5,349 bases of DNA, taken from positions 1 to 5,349 of the forward strand of contig JALVEU010000033.1 in assembly GCA_027030565.1 (NCBI GenBank), in the 5' to 3' direction. A program made the translations under genes and the position numbers. Shown one piece after another: positions 1-4,454 of this stretch. How positions within the stretch are numbered: position 1 is the stretch's first letter; each line of letters opens with the position of its first letter. The notes under the pieces were generated by a model. The model made no database searches. It saw nothing but the letters and a program-made list of their open reading frames with translations, and had not been told where the DNA came from. The stretch is from Gammaproteobacteria bacterium. GTDB taxonomy: Bacteria; Pseudomonadota; Gammaproteobacteria; JAJDOJ01.

Positions 1-1
1 A

Positions 2-292
2 CTGCGGAGTCTGCTGCTGGAGATTCGCGCAGCCTTGAGTCGGGGTGGTGCCGATGCGCAGGTGGTGCTGCATACCTATGGACGCTTGGTCGAGGGGGCG
101 CCCGTCACGACCGAGGAGATGGCCCGCGCCAACCAGGCGCTGAAGGAACTGCTCAAGCGTCTCGGCATCGCATTGGCCGGTATCTTGCCGGGTGCATTCA
201 TCACGCTGCCCGTAATCTATGCCCTTGCCCGCCATTTCCATGTGGATCTACTGGTTGGCCATGCAGGCAAGAAACATGAGAACCGCGGCTGA
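2..292 (+). CDS. C-terminal part of a LETM1-like membrane-associated protein (5' end outside the window)
   Basis: The reading frame is open from base 2, so this is very probably the end of a longer gene; the TTG at 35 is just an internal codon. The visible 96 residues begin with an amphipathic helix rich in Leu and Arg. A linker with VTTEEM leads into a helical stretch, and a hydrophobic segment follows containing LPGAFITLPVIYALARHF, a Pro-Gly / Leu-Pro kinked membrane segment. It closes with HVDLL and a short basic tail. This arrangement (helix, 'LKELLKRLG', kinked hydrophobic segment with LPG and LPV, then a basic D-L-L ending) resembles LETM1-like proteins, whose eukaryotic members act in mitochondrial cation exchange; bacterial members have no settled function. 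The assignment is by remembered pattern, not alignment. The gene ends 15 bases before the next start, so the two are probably co-transcribed. Alternatively it is an unrelated small membrane protein. Confidence 0.55.
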   Translation: MRSLLLEIRAALSRGGADAQVVLHTYGRLVEGAPVTTEEMARANQALKELLKRLGIALAGILPGAFITLPVIYALARHFHVDLLVGHAGKKHENRG

Positions 293-307
293 ATGGAAGG
301 TATATAG

Positions 308-481
308 ATGAAATCCGAAGAAAAAGAAAAGGCGTCTGAAAAGCTCCGCCAAGCCATCCGTTGGATCGCGTCCCAGCAGGGAGATCGCCGCCGGCTGATC
401 GAAGAGGCCAGCCTGCGTTTCGACCTGTCTCCGGGCGACGAGGAATTCCTACTGCGCCACTTCGCCGAGTCCGGGGACTGA
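308..481 (+). CDS. 57-residue hypothetical protein, probably co-transcribed with the preceding gene
   Basis: ATG at 308 is preceded by GGAAGG at 295-300, a good Shine-Dalgarno with a 7-base spacer, and the frame runs to TGA at 479-481. The product is 57 residues with no signal peptide or membrane segment, so it is predicted to be cytoplasmic. It is highly charged: an N-terminal Lys/Glu-rich helix (residues 2-12), a central stretch with IRWIASQQ (17-24), an Arg run (27-29), and an ending with FDLSPGDEEFLLRHF (38-52) that looks like a helix-turn-helix-sized helical pair, although no DNA-binding motif can be claimed. The codons become GC-ending after about residue 12, as in the other genes. I do not recognise the family. 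The 15-base gap to the upstream stop suggests translational or operonic linkage with the LETM1-like gene. Confidence 0.72.
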   Translation: MKSEEKEKASEKLRQAIRWIASQQGDRRRLIEEASLRFDLSPGDEEFLLRHFAESGD

Positions 482-674
482 GGGACACCAGGCCCCATCG
501 AGCTCCAGTAGCGGATCCTCGCGCAGCGCAACGCGCACGAAATTGCGTCCGATTCGTCGACGCACGGCATACGTCGCTGCACCCTACGCTTGGCGACGCC
601 GTTCGGCGCATGTCACTTTGGCATGACCATGATGACCCACCATTCAGTCCCTTAACGCTGCGCGCCACACACCG

Positions 675-691
675 CCTGCCACAATGGCAGG
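675..691. repeat. Perfect short hairpin, 7-base arms
   Basis: CCTGCCA (675-681) and TGGCAGG (685-691) are exact reverse complements separated by CAA. No T-run follows on either strand, so it is not a typical intrinsic terminator. It could be an operator or an RNA hairpin in the region upstream of the Met-rich gene. A chance occurrence is possible. Confidence 0.4.
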
Positions 692-761
692 AACAGCGAC
701 TGCTCACCATCCTTGATCCTGCTGCCCAGACCCGTCTTGGGTTGGCCAACTGATTGACGCT

Positions 762-802
762 GCAGGAAAACTTCGAAGCCTGCGGGTACGCACACCCGTA
801 CC
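762..802 (+). promoter_or_regulatory. Two adjacent small stem-loops in the putative leader of the Met-rich gene
   Basis: GCAGG (762-766) pairs with CCTGC (779-783), enclosing the palindrome CTTCGAAG (771-778). Directly afterwards GGTACG (785-790) pairs with CGTACC (797-802) around a 6-base loop. If transcription starts upstream, these would form consecutive hairpins about 115 bases before the start codon. Stems of 5-6 pairs are common by chance in GC-rich DNA, so the regulatory reading is an inference. Confidence 0.25.
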
Positions 803-895
803 TGGATCAAACCTTGCGTGCAGTTGCCTTTTGCGGGCGGCAGATCGTGTGCAGTCCATCCACGTCCTGCCCCTGCTGCTTCGACAATTCCATAT

Positions 896-907
896 CAATA
901 CGTATTG
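896..907. promoter_or_regulatory. 12-base perfect palindrome abutting the Shine-Dalgarno of the Met-rich gene
   Basis: CAATACGTATTG is a perfect palindrome whose last base touches the GGAGG at 908-912. It is AT-richer than its surroundings. A dimeric repressor bound here could block transcription, or the palindrome in the RNA could influence ribosome access to the Shine-Dalgarno. No known operator consensus is matched with confidence. Confidence 0.35.
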
Positions 908-912
908 GGAGG
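908..912 (+). promoter_or_regulatory. Shine-Dalgarno that favours the second of two consecutive ATG codons
   Basis: GGAGG at 908-912 lies only 3 bases from the ATG at 916 but 6 bases from the ATG at 919. The 6-base spacing is nearer the usual optimum, so initiation at 919 is preferred. The choice changes the product by a single methionine. Confidence 0.6.
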
Positions 913-918
913 TGAATG

Positions 919-1470
919 ATGCAGACTCGTGTGAACCGGTTGATCCGTGCCGCGCTGATGGCGAGTGTCGTGGGGGGTCTCGCCACGGCACAGGCGACCC
1001 AGTACGGCATGTCCGGCATGAGTGGCATGTCCGGAATGCAGGGCATGGGCGGCATGTCCGGGATGCAAGGCATGGGTGGCATGTCCGGAATGCAGGGCAT
1101 GAGTGGCATGTCCGGAATGCAGGGCATGGGCGGCATGTCCGGAATGCAGGGCATGGGCGGCATGTCCGGAATGCAGGGCATGGGTGGCATGTCCGGAATG
1201 CAGGGCATGGGCGGCATGTCTGGAATGCAGGGCATGAGCGGCATGTCCGGGATGCAGGGCATGGGTGGCCGTGGCATCTATATGGGCAATATCCACCAAA
1301 TGCGGGGCATGAGTGGCATGTCCGGGATGCAGGGCATGAGCGGCATGTCCGGGATGCAGGGCATGAGCGGCATGTCCGGAATGCAGGGCATGGGTGGCAT
1401 GTCCGGGATGCAGGGCATGAGCGGCATGGCAGGTCAGAAAAAACCCTGGTGGAAGGTCTGGAACAAGTAA
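919..1470 (+). CDS. Exported Met-X-Gly triplet-repeat protein (methionine/glycine-rich), function unknown
   Basis: The product has 183 residues from ATG 919. Residues 1-26 form a signal peptide: Arg residues at 4, 7 and 10, a hydrophobic core (11-22), and cleavage probably after A24 (ATA) or A26 (AQA). Residues 31-117 are 29 uninterrupted M-X-G triplets, mostly arranged as MSG-MQG-MGG or MSG-MSG-MQG. Residues 118-130 are a spacer with Arg, Tyr and the only His (RGIYMGNIHQMRG). Residues 131-172 are 14 further triplets, and 173-183 a tail with KKPWWKVWNK. In all there are 21 MSG, 13 MQG, 8 MGG and 1 MAG; methionine makes up more than a quarter of the mature chain, with no Cys. I do not recognise a named family. 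Met-rich periplasmic proteins are known as oxidant scavengers (MrpX with MsrPQ in Azospira) or in copper binding, and Gly/Met-rich exported proteins coat sulfur globules; none of these partner genes is visible here. It is an intact gene with a strong Shine-Dalgarno. Confidence 0.85.
   Translation: MQTRVNRLIRAALMASVVGGLATAQATQYGMSGMSGMSGMQGMGGMSGMQGMGGMSGMQGMSGMSGMQGMGGMSGMQGMGGMSGMQGMGGMSGMQGMGGMSGMQGMSGMSGMQGMGGRGIYMGNIHQMRGMSGMSGMQGMSGMSGMQGMSGMSGMQGMGGMSGMQGMSGMAGQKKPWWKVWNK
1009..1434 (+). repeat. Tandem 9-base/27-base coding repeats (M-X-G array), two blocks
   Basis: The array runs 1009-1269 (29 triplets) and 1309-1434 (14 triplets), separated by 39 bases of unique sequence at 1270-1308. 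The usual higher-order unit is 27 bases, ATG-TCC-GG(A/G)-ATG-CAG-GGC-ATG-GG(C/T)-GGC, differing between copies mainly by synonymous changes (GGA/GGG, GGC/GGT) or by the AGC/AGT versus GGC/GGT swap that turns MGG into MSG. This near-identity points to recent expansion by slippage or unequal recombination. The array also opens long spurious frames on both strands. Confidence 0.9.
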
Positions 1471-1479
1471 TTCCGGACC
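1455..1479 (+). terminator. Hairpin spanning the stop codon of the Met-rich gene, possible terminator
   Basis: GGTCTGGAA (1455-1463) pairs with TTCCGGACC (1471-1479) over nine pairs with one G-U wobble, around a 7-base loop that contains the TAA stop. The following bases (CGTCATTCCTGTCTTTC) are only moderately T-rich, so termination may be weak. The stem could instead protect the 3' end of the message. Confidence 0.4.
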
Positions 1480-1940
1480 CGTCATTCCTGTCTTTCAATA
1501 CCGCTCACGCCAGTGGACGGTCGGGCACACGGACGTGCCTGTATAGGAATCGTCGTAGAGGTCAGCTAAACAATTCGCCGCAAGCAGCGAATGGGAAATC
1601 TCGCGCGGCCCAGAACGCGAGATCTGTCCGCCGAAAGCGGATTGGAACGGCCGTCAGGCCGGGCCGTGGGACCAAGGACGGAAAACCCGGGGTGTACCAG
1701 GAAGGCGAGTCCCCGAACACCGCGGAATAGGGTTGCCCGGACGCGCAGTCGATTTTTCGGAACTGCTCGAAACCCATAACACCCGGCATCCGCATCGGGC
1801 CAGGCCTTGATCACGACGATCGCCGCCTCGCTGGCGTTCCATGATGCGCCATCCAGGCCGCAGCACGCGGATGGTCCGGCACCTCCTTGAAAAGCCCGTC
1901 GCATTCCCCAATCTCCAGCTGCGTCCAGGCATCGCTTCGA
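1480..1940. other. Intergenic region without a convincing gene
   Basis: Open frames exist on both strands here, but none has a Shine-Dalgarno with a sensible start, a recognisable domain or consistent GC-ending codon use. The stretch contains a run of small hairpins at 1598-1681 and otherwise looks like spacer DNA. It must carry the promoter of the OmpA-domain gene if that gene is not read through from upstream, but I could not identify -35/-10 boxes with confidence. A decayed gene cannot be excluded. Confidence 0.5.
1598..1681 (+). other. Cluster of consecutive small inverted repeats, possible structured RNA
   Basis: Four stems follow one another closely: ATCTCGCG/CGCGAGAT (1598-1605 with 1616-1623), TCCGC/GCGGA around CGAAA (1627-1641), CGGCC/GGCCG around GTCA (1648-1661), and CCGT/ACGG (1664-1667 with 1678-1681). 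Only the first is long. The density is suggestive of a folded transcript or leader, but GC-rich DNA makes short stems readily and no known RNA family is recognised. Confidence 0.25.
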
Positions 1941-1945
1941 GGAGG
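1941..1945 (+). promoter_or_regulatory. Strong Shine-Dalgarno that sets the OmpA-domain gene start at 1951
   Basis: GAGGAGGTGACC precedes the ATG at 1951, with the GGAGG core ending 5 bases before it. The in-frame GTG at 1945 overlaps the core and so cannot be the start served by it. Confidence 0.7.
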
Positions 1946-1950
1946 TGACC

Positions 1951-3081
1951 ATGCATGCACTGCTGGCCCGCATGGGGCTTTTGCTGACCTTGGTGGCGCC
2001 CGCACTCGGTGCTGCGGCCGGGATCGAGGGCGCCGCGGAACGGTACCACTTCGAGCCCGGCGACCAGGTCCTGTACGAAACTCGTCTGGCGAGCTGCCCG
2101 GTGGGCGAGTTCCTGGAAGACTGGGAGATCGCGCGGGGCGCTTACGAATGTGCCCGCTTCCGCGACCGGATCTGGATCCGCCCCCTTGAACGCAACACCG
2201 TGCTGTTCCTCCGGCTGCCTCAGCCGCTGCCGGAGGAATTCTCCCTGGAACTGCCGGTATGGCTCGCCGAACCCGGGTGTCCCTTCGTCGAGGTCACGCT
2301 CAACGCCCGGAAGACGCTGACCGAGTTGGAGCGCGACCCCTACGCATTCAAGCGCCACGTACTCCTGGGCGCGCAGCTCGGCTGCAGCCAGCGCGACAGC
2401 CTCTTCGGTGCCAGCAACCGACCCGGAGACCTGCGGCTGGAATTCCGGGCGCGGCTCGCCAAGGACCGCATCCATCGCATCGCCGTGCAAGTCCGGCGCA
2501 GACAGGTGCGCTTCTTCGTCGACGGCAAACAAGTGGTGCACCGTCCCTTCCGGCCCAGTGAACCCATGGCGGTGCTCGCCCTCCACTTCGCCAGGCACTA
2601 CGACACACCGAAGCCCTACGCCGAGGCCCCCGCCCTGGTGGGGGACATCCGCATTACAGGCTACAGCCGGCCCGAGGCAGCCCCTGAGCCGGAGCAGGAC
2701 TTGATCCGCGCCCTCGGTGCGGTACAAACCCCGGAAGGGCTCAAGGTGACCCTGGGCGAGGCCATCCTGTTCGAGTTCGGCAAGTGGGACCTGAAGCCGA
2801 GCGCACGTCCCACCCTGGAGAAACTGGCCCGACTCGCCCGGCTGCGCGGCGGCACGGTCCGCGTGCAGGGTCACACCGACGACGTCGGTACCGAACGCTT
2901 CAATCGCGTCCTCTCCGAGCTCCGTGCCCACGTAGTCGCCCTGGCGCTTGCCCGCCTGGGCGTGGACCCCAAGCGGCTCGAACCCAAGGGGTTCGGGGAG
3001 ACGCGCCCCCTGGTGCCCAACGACTCCGAGGCCCATCGGGCACGTAACCGCCGTGTCGAGGTGATCCTCGTCAACGCCTGA
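1951..3081 (+). CDS. Exported OmpA-family protein with an N-terminal concanavalin-like region
   Basis: The product has 376 residues. Residues 1-23 are a signal peptide (hydrophobic core, cleavage near ALGAAA). Residues about 35-245 look like a beta-sandwich of the concanavalin/LamG type: an entry strand with 'GEFLEDWEIARG', the alternating strands of FSLELPVWL, and a typical closing pattern of 'HRIAVQVRRRQVRFFVDGKQV'. Four cysteines could form disulfides in the periplasm. Residues about 260-375 are a C-terminal OmpA/Pal domain that binds peptidoglycan: V-Q-G-H-T-D-D-V-G at 305-313, N318, LSELRA at 321-326, and GFGETRPLVPND followed by RARNRRVEV near the end. D310 and R325 are the conserved pair expected to contact diaminopimelate. 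The protein is probably anchored to the wall from the periplasm or outer membrane, presenting the sandwich domain to a glycan or protein partner (inference). There is no lipobox and no N-terminal eight-stranded OmpA barrel. It is not adjacent to a partner that would fix its role. Confidence 0.85.
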   Translation: MHALLARMGLLLTLVAPALGAAAGIEGAAERYHFEPGDQVLYETRLASCPVGEFLEDWEIARGAYECARFRDRIWIRPLERNTVLFLRLPQPLPEEFSLELPVWLAEPGCPFVEVTLNARKTLTELERDPYAFKRHVLLGAQLGCSQRDSLFGASNRPGDLRLEFRARLAKDRIHRIAVQVRRRQVRFFVDGKQVVHRPFRPSEPMAVLALHFARHYDTPKPYAEAPALVGDIRITGYSRPEAAPEPEQDLIRALGAVQTPEGLKVTLGEAILFEFGKWDLKPSARPTLEKLARLARLRGGTVRVQGHTDDVGTERFNRVLSELRAHVVALALARLGVDPKRLEPKGFGETRPLVPNDSEAHRARNRRVEVILVNA

Positions 3082-3531
3082 GCCTGGCGCAGGTGCGGGC
3101 GCAGCGGCTGCCCCGCTCGGATTCCGCTGCAACGGGAATTCCATGCCCTGTCCGTGGTCTCAAGCAGCGCCGGGATCCCCGCGCCGATACCCGTCGGCGT
3201 CCATTCGCTTGCTGCAGGAAGCCGAGCCCGCTCACCCGGAGCCGGTGGCGCCCTGGTGCTGTTGGCCCTCGGCCTCTGGGGATGGCGGCAGCAGCGGGCC
3301 CGTGCGCGAGCAGCCAAGCGCGGCGATCGCCCGGCGCCTGCACAAGGGCCGCGCCCGGAAGAGCCGGCCGGGCGCGCGGCGCAGCCCGTGGCTGAGCGTC
3401 AGTCCGGCAGCGAGCGCGCGCTGCGGGAGCGCTTCCGGATCTGTATCCCCAGGCGTGAGACTCTGGGCCCCACCTCGCCTCACGGTTGGGATAACGAGGG
3501 GCTCCACTGCGTTCTGGGGCTGCGAGAAAGC
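3082..3531. other. Intergenic region; one coding-like orphan frame but no secure gene
   Basis: The plus-strand frame of the upstream OmpA-domain gene stays open after its stop, up to about 3549. Between about 3238 and 3440 it has mostly G/C third positions and would encode a hydrophobic stretch (GGALVLLALGLWGW) followed by a very basic region, as in a single-pass membrane protein. There is no Shine-Dalgarno before the possible GTG at 3154, no family match, and the frame would run into the 3' end of the convergent mntA. It may be a remnant, a small membrane protein with a start I cannot place, or chance in GC-rich DNA. No clear terminator is seen for either flanking gene. Confidence 0.35.
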
Positions 3532-3867
3532 TCATTGGCGCTCCCGTGATGAGTAGAGGACTCTTCCATGGCGGAGAATGTGTTGCCTCATCTCGGCATT
3601 CTCCAGCGCGTCGAAGTGGATGAGATCCATCTTGAAGGCGATGGGCAGGTCGTCGATCTCTCCCCATAACTGCGCGAACTCGCGTCCGGACAACGAGGGC
3701 GCCACAACGGCGAGGTCGATGTCGGAGCCCGGCCGATGTATGCCCTGCGCGCGCGAGCCGAAGACGAGCACCTTCTCAATGGCCGGATACTTGGCGAAAG
3801 TGGCGCGGAGCCTGTCGATGACAGCGGGCGACAGCCCGAGATGGGGCGCTGTTTCGCTCAGCGCCAC
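3532..3867 (-). CDS. mntA: MNT-type nucleotidyltransferase antitoxin of a HEPN/MNT pair
   Basis: The product has 111 residues and starts at GTG 3867-3865, with AGGAG eight bases upstream inside the toxin gene. It is a minimal DNA polymerase-beta-fold nucleotidyltransferase: G37-S38-R-A-Q-G, then S48-D49-I-D51, fits the family signature G-S-X10-D-X-D, and D81 in FKMDLIHFD is the likely third metal-binding carboxylate. In characterised HEPN/MNT systems this enzyme transfers AMP units from ATP to a tyrosine of the HEPN toxin and so neutralises it, and I infer the same here. Length and motif order are normal, so it looks active. The gene overlaps the toxin gene's 3' end by 10 bases, implying translational coupling with toxin first. 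Domesticated pairs with other substrates exist, but the motif in the neighbour supports the toxin-antitoxin reading. Confidence 0.88.
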   Translation of the reverse strand: MALSETAPHLGLSPAVIDRLRATFAKYPAIEKVLVFGSRAQGIHRPGSDIDLAVVAPSLSGREFAQLWGEIDDLPIAFKMDLIHFDALENAEMRQHILRHGRVLYSSRERQ

Positions 3868-4247
3868 GATGCGCTCTCCTCGGCGAGCCTGCGCAACAGG
3901 GGAAGTGCCGCATCGCAGGCAAAGCGGTACACCTCGCGCGCCAGTTCGTCGTCATAGGTATGGCTGGTCTCGTTGCGTTTCTGCAGCATTTCGGACCATT
4001 GGTTGCCGTCCTCCAGCCAATGCGCGGCAACTGCCTCACGAATGGCGGCCCGCGGCGTGGCGGCCTCGATGCCTTCCTCGCCCAGCTTGAGCTTGAGCAT
4101 CTTCCAGGCCAGCTCGAAACAGACCTCGAAGCGCCGGATGACCGAGTCGCGGATGAACTCGTCCTCGGGTTGCCTGCAGGCATCCTGCAGGCGGTCCACG
4201 GCGCGGTGGAACTGCTCGATGCGCTGTTGCAATCGATCACGAGTCAT
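3858..4247 (-). CDS. hepT: HEPN-domain RNase toxin (HI0074-like) of a HEPN/MNT pair
   Basis: The product has 129 residues and starts at ATG 4247-4245. It is an all-alpha HEPN protein of the former 'nucleotidyltransferase substrate-binding' family: residues 38-52 (RRFEVCFELAWKMLK) are the hallmark helix, and R91-N-E-T-S-H96-T-Y98 matches the R-X4-H-X-Y motif. In characterised members R and H are the RNase centre and Y is the residue that receives AMP from the MNT partner. All three are present, so the toxin is predicted to be active when unmodified. Its likely targets are tRNA or mRNA, which cannot be told from sequence. The Shine-Dalgarno is weak (GGAA eight bases before ATG), which may keep expression low. 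The pair could act in phage defence or plasmid/island stability. Confidence 0.9.
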   Translation of the reverse strand: MTRDRLQQRIEQFHRAVDRLQDACRQPEDEFIRDSVIRRFEVCFELAWKMLKLKLGEEGIEAATPRAAIREAVAAHWLEDGNQWSEMLQKRNETSHTYDDELAREVYRFACDAALPLLRRLAEESASWR

Positions 4248-4350
4248 CGGCTGGATTCCGGCGGCACGGATACAGTGTCAAGCCGCAGATCGGGATGAAA
4301 ATGGGCGGCGACGGGCCCATCTCGCTTGGCGGGAGATCGTGGTCGACCAT
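4237..4350 (-). CDS. Possible 37-residue leader peptide overlapping the hepT start
   Basis: On the minus strand, ATG at 4350-4348 is preceded by GAGGA about 7 bases upstream and reads 37 codons to a TGA at 4239-4237, overlapping the first 11 bases of hepT. About 70% of third positions are G or C. The peptide is Pro-rich with two Cys and resembles no family I know. If translated, it could couple ribosomes onto the weakly equipped hepT start. The evidence is a ribosome site and an overlap only, so this is speculative. Confidence 0.2.
   Translation of the reverse strand: MVDHDLPPSEMGPSPPIFIPICGLTLYPCRRNPADDS
4253..4281 (-). promoter_or_regulatory. Possible -35 box upstream of hepT (weak)
   Basis: Read on the minus strand, TTGACA occurs at 4281-4276, about 30 bases before the hepT start. 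Seventeen bases further on, the hexamer GAATCC (4258-4253) matches the -10 consensus at one position only. Either the promoter depends on an activator or extended element, or the TTGACA is fortuitous. Confidence 0.2.
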
Positions 4351-4363
4351 GCCGCCGTCCTCG

Positions 4364-4417
4364 GTCGGGCGCCCGGGGCGATGTCGACGAGACGCCCGAC
4401 GGCCCGCTGAGCGGGCC
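4364..4417. terminator. Two adjacent inverted repeats between the ATPase and hepT genes, terminator-like
   Basis: GTCGGGCG (4364-4371) pairs with CGCCCGAC (4393-4400), and immediately next to it GGCCCGCTGAGCGGGCC (4401-4417) is a perfect 8-base hairpin arm pair around a single G (7 pairs with a TGA loop in practice). They lie 38 bases downstream of the ATPase stop, where its terminator would be expected. Neither strand has a T-run after the stems, so classical intrinsic termination is not assured. The stems may instead stabilise the 3' end of the ATPase message. Confidence 0.45.
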
Positions 4418-4454
4418 TCCACTCTGCCCCATCCCAGTGACACCGCGTCCGGCC

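Larger units (their letters stand above)
482..915 (+). other. Gene-poor upstream region with small hairpins before the Met-rich gene
   Basis: No convincing gene is seen here. A 47-codon frame from ATG 610 to TGA 753 reads plausibly as protein, but it has no Shine-Dalgarno and its third codon positions are only about half G/C, unlike the real genes, so I do not call it. The stretch holds several short inverted repeats (675-691, 762-783, 785-802) and ends in a 12-base palindrome next to the Shine-Dalgarno of the Met-rich gene. TTGACG at 754-759 resembles a -35 box, but no acceptable -10 lies 16-18 bases downstream, so I cannot place the promoter. The region probably holds the promoter and a long leader of the Met-rich gene. 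Confidence 0.5.

Noticed and set aside
489..580. Minus-strand stretch reading YAVRRRIGRNFVRVALRED
   Set aside because: It looks protein-like over about 30 residues, but an in-frame TAG lies just upstream, there is no start with a ribosome site, and it runs into the 57-residue gene on the other strand.
610..753. 47-codon plus-strand frame that reads like a protein
   Set aside because: It has no ribosome site, its third positions are only about half G/C, and it contains the 675-691 hairpin. The evidence is too weak to call a gene.
1009..1434. CRISPR array
   Set aside because: The two repeat blocks are contiguous coding triplets without unique spacers between units; the only non-repeat insert is the single 39-base spacer.
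704..1730. Long open frames on both strands through the repeat array (for example 895-1485 minus, 807-1277 minus, 831-1730 plus)
   Set aside because: A repeat unit of 9/27 bases without stop codons keeps several frames open automatically. Only the 919 frame has a Shine-Dalgarno, a signal peptide and a natural stop soon after the array.
1654..3144. 496-codon minus-strand frame opposite the OmpA-domain gene
   Set aside because: It is the antisense shadow of a gene with recognisable domains, created by GC-rich codon bias.
3071..3667. 198-codon minus-strand frame downstream of mntA
   Set aside because: It overlaps mntA in a different frame, has Arg/Ala/Pro-rich shadow composition, and has no domain or ribosome site.
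4173..4191. Two copies of CCTGCAGG three bases apart
   Set aside because: They lie inside hepT and encode part of a helix (LQDACRQ); a chance of codon choice rather than an element.
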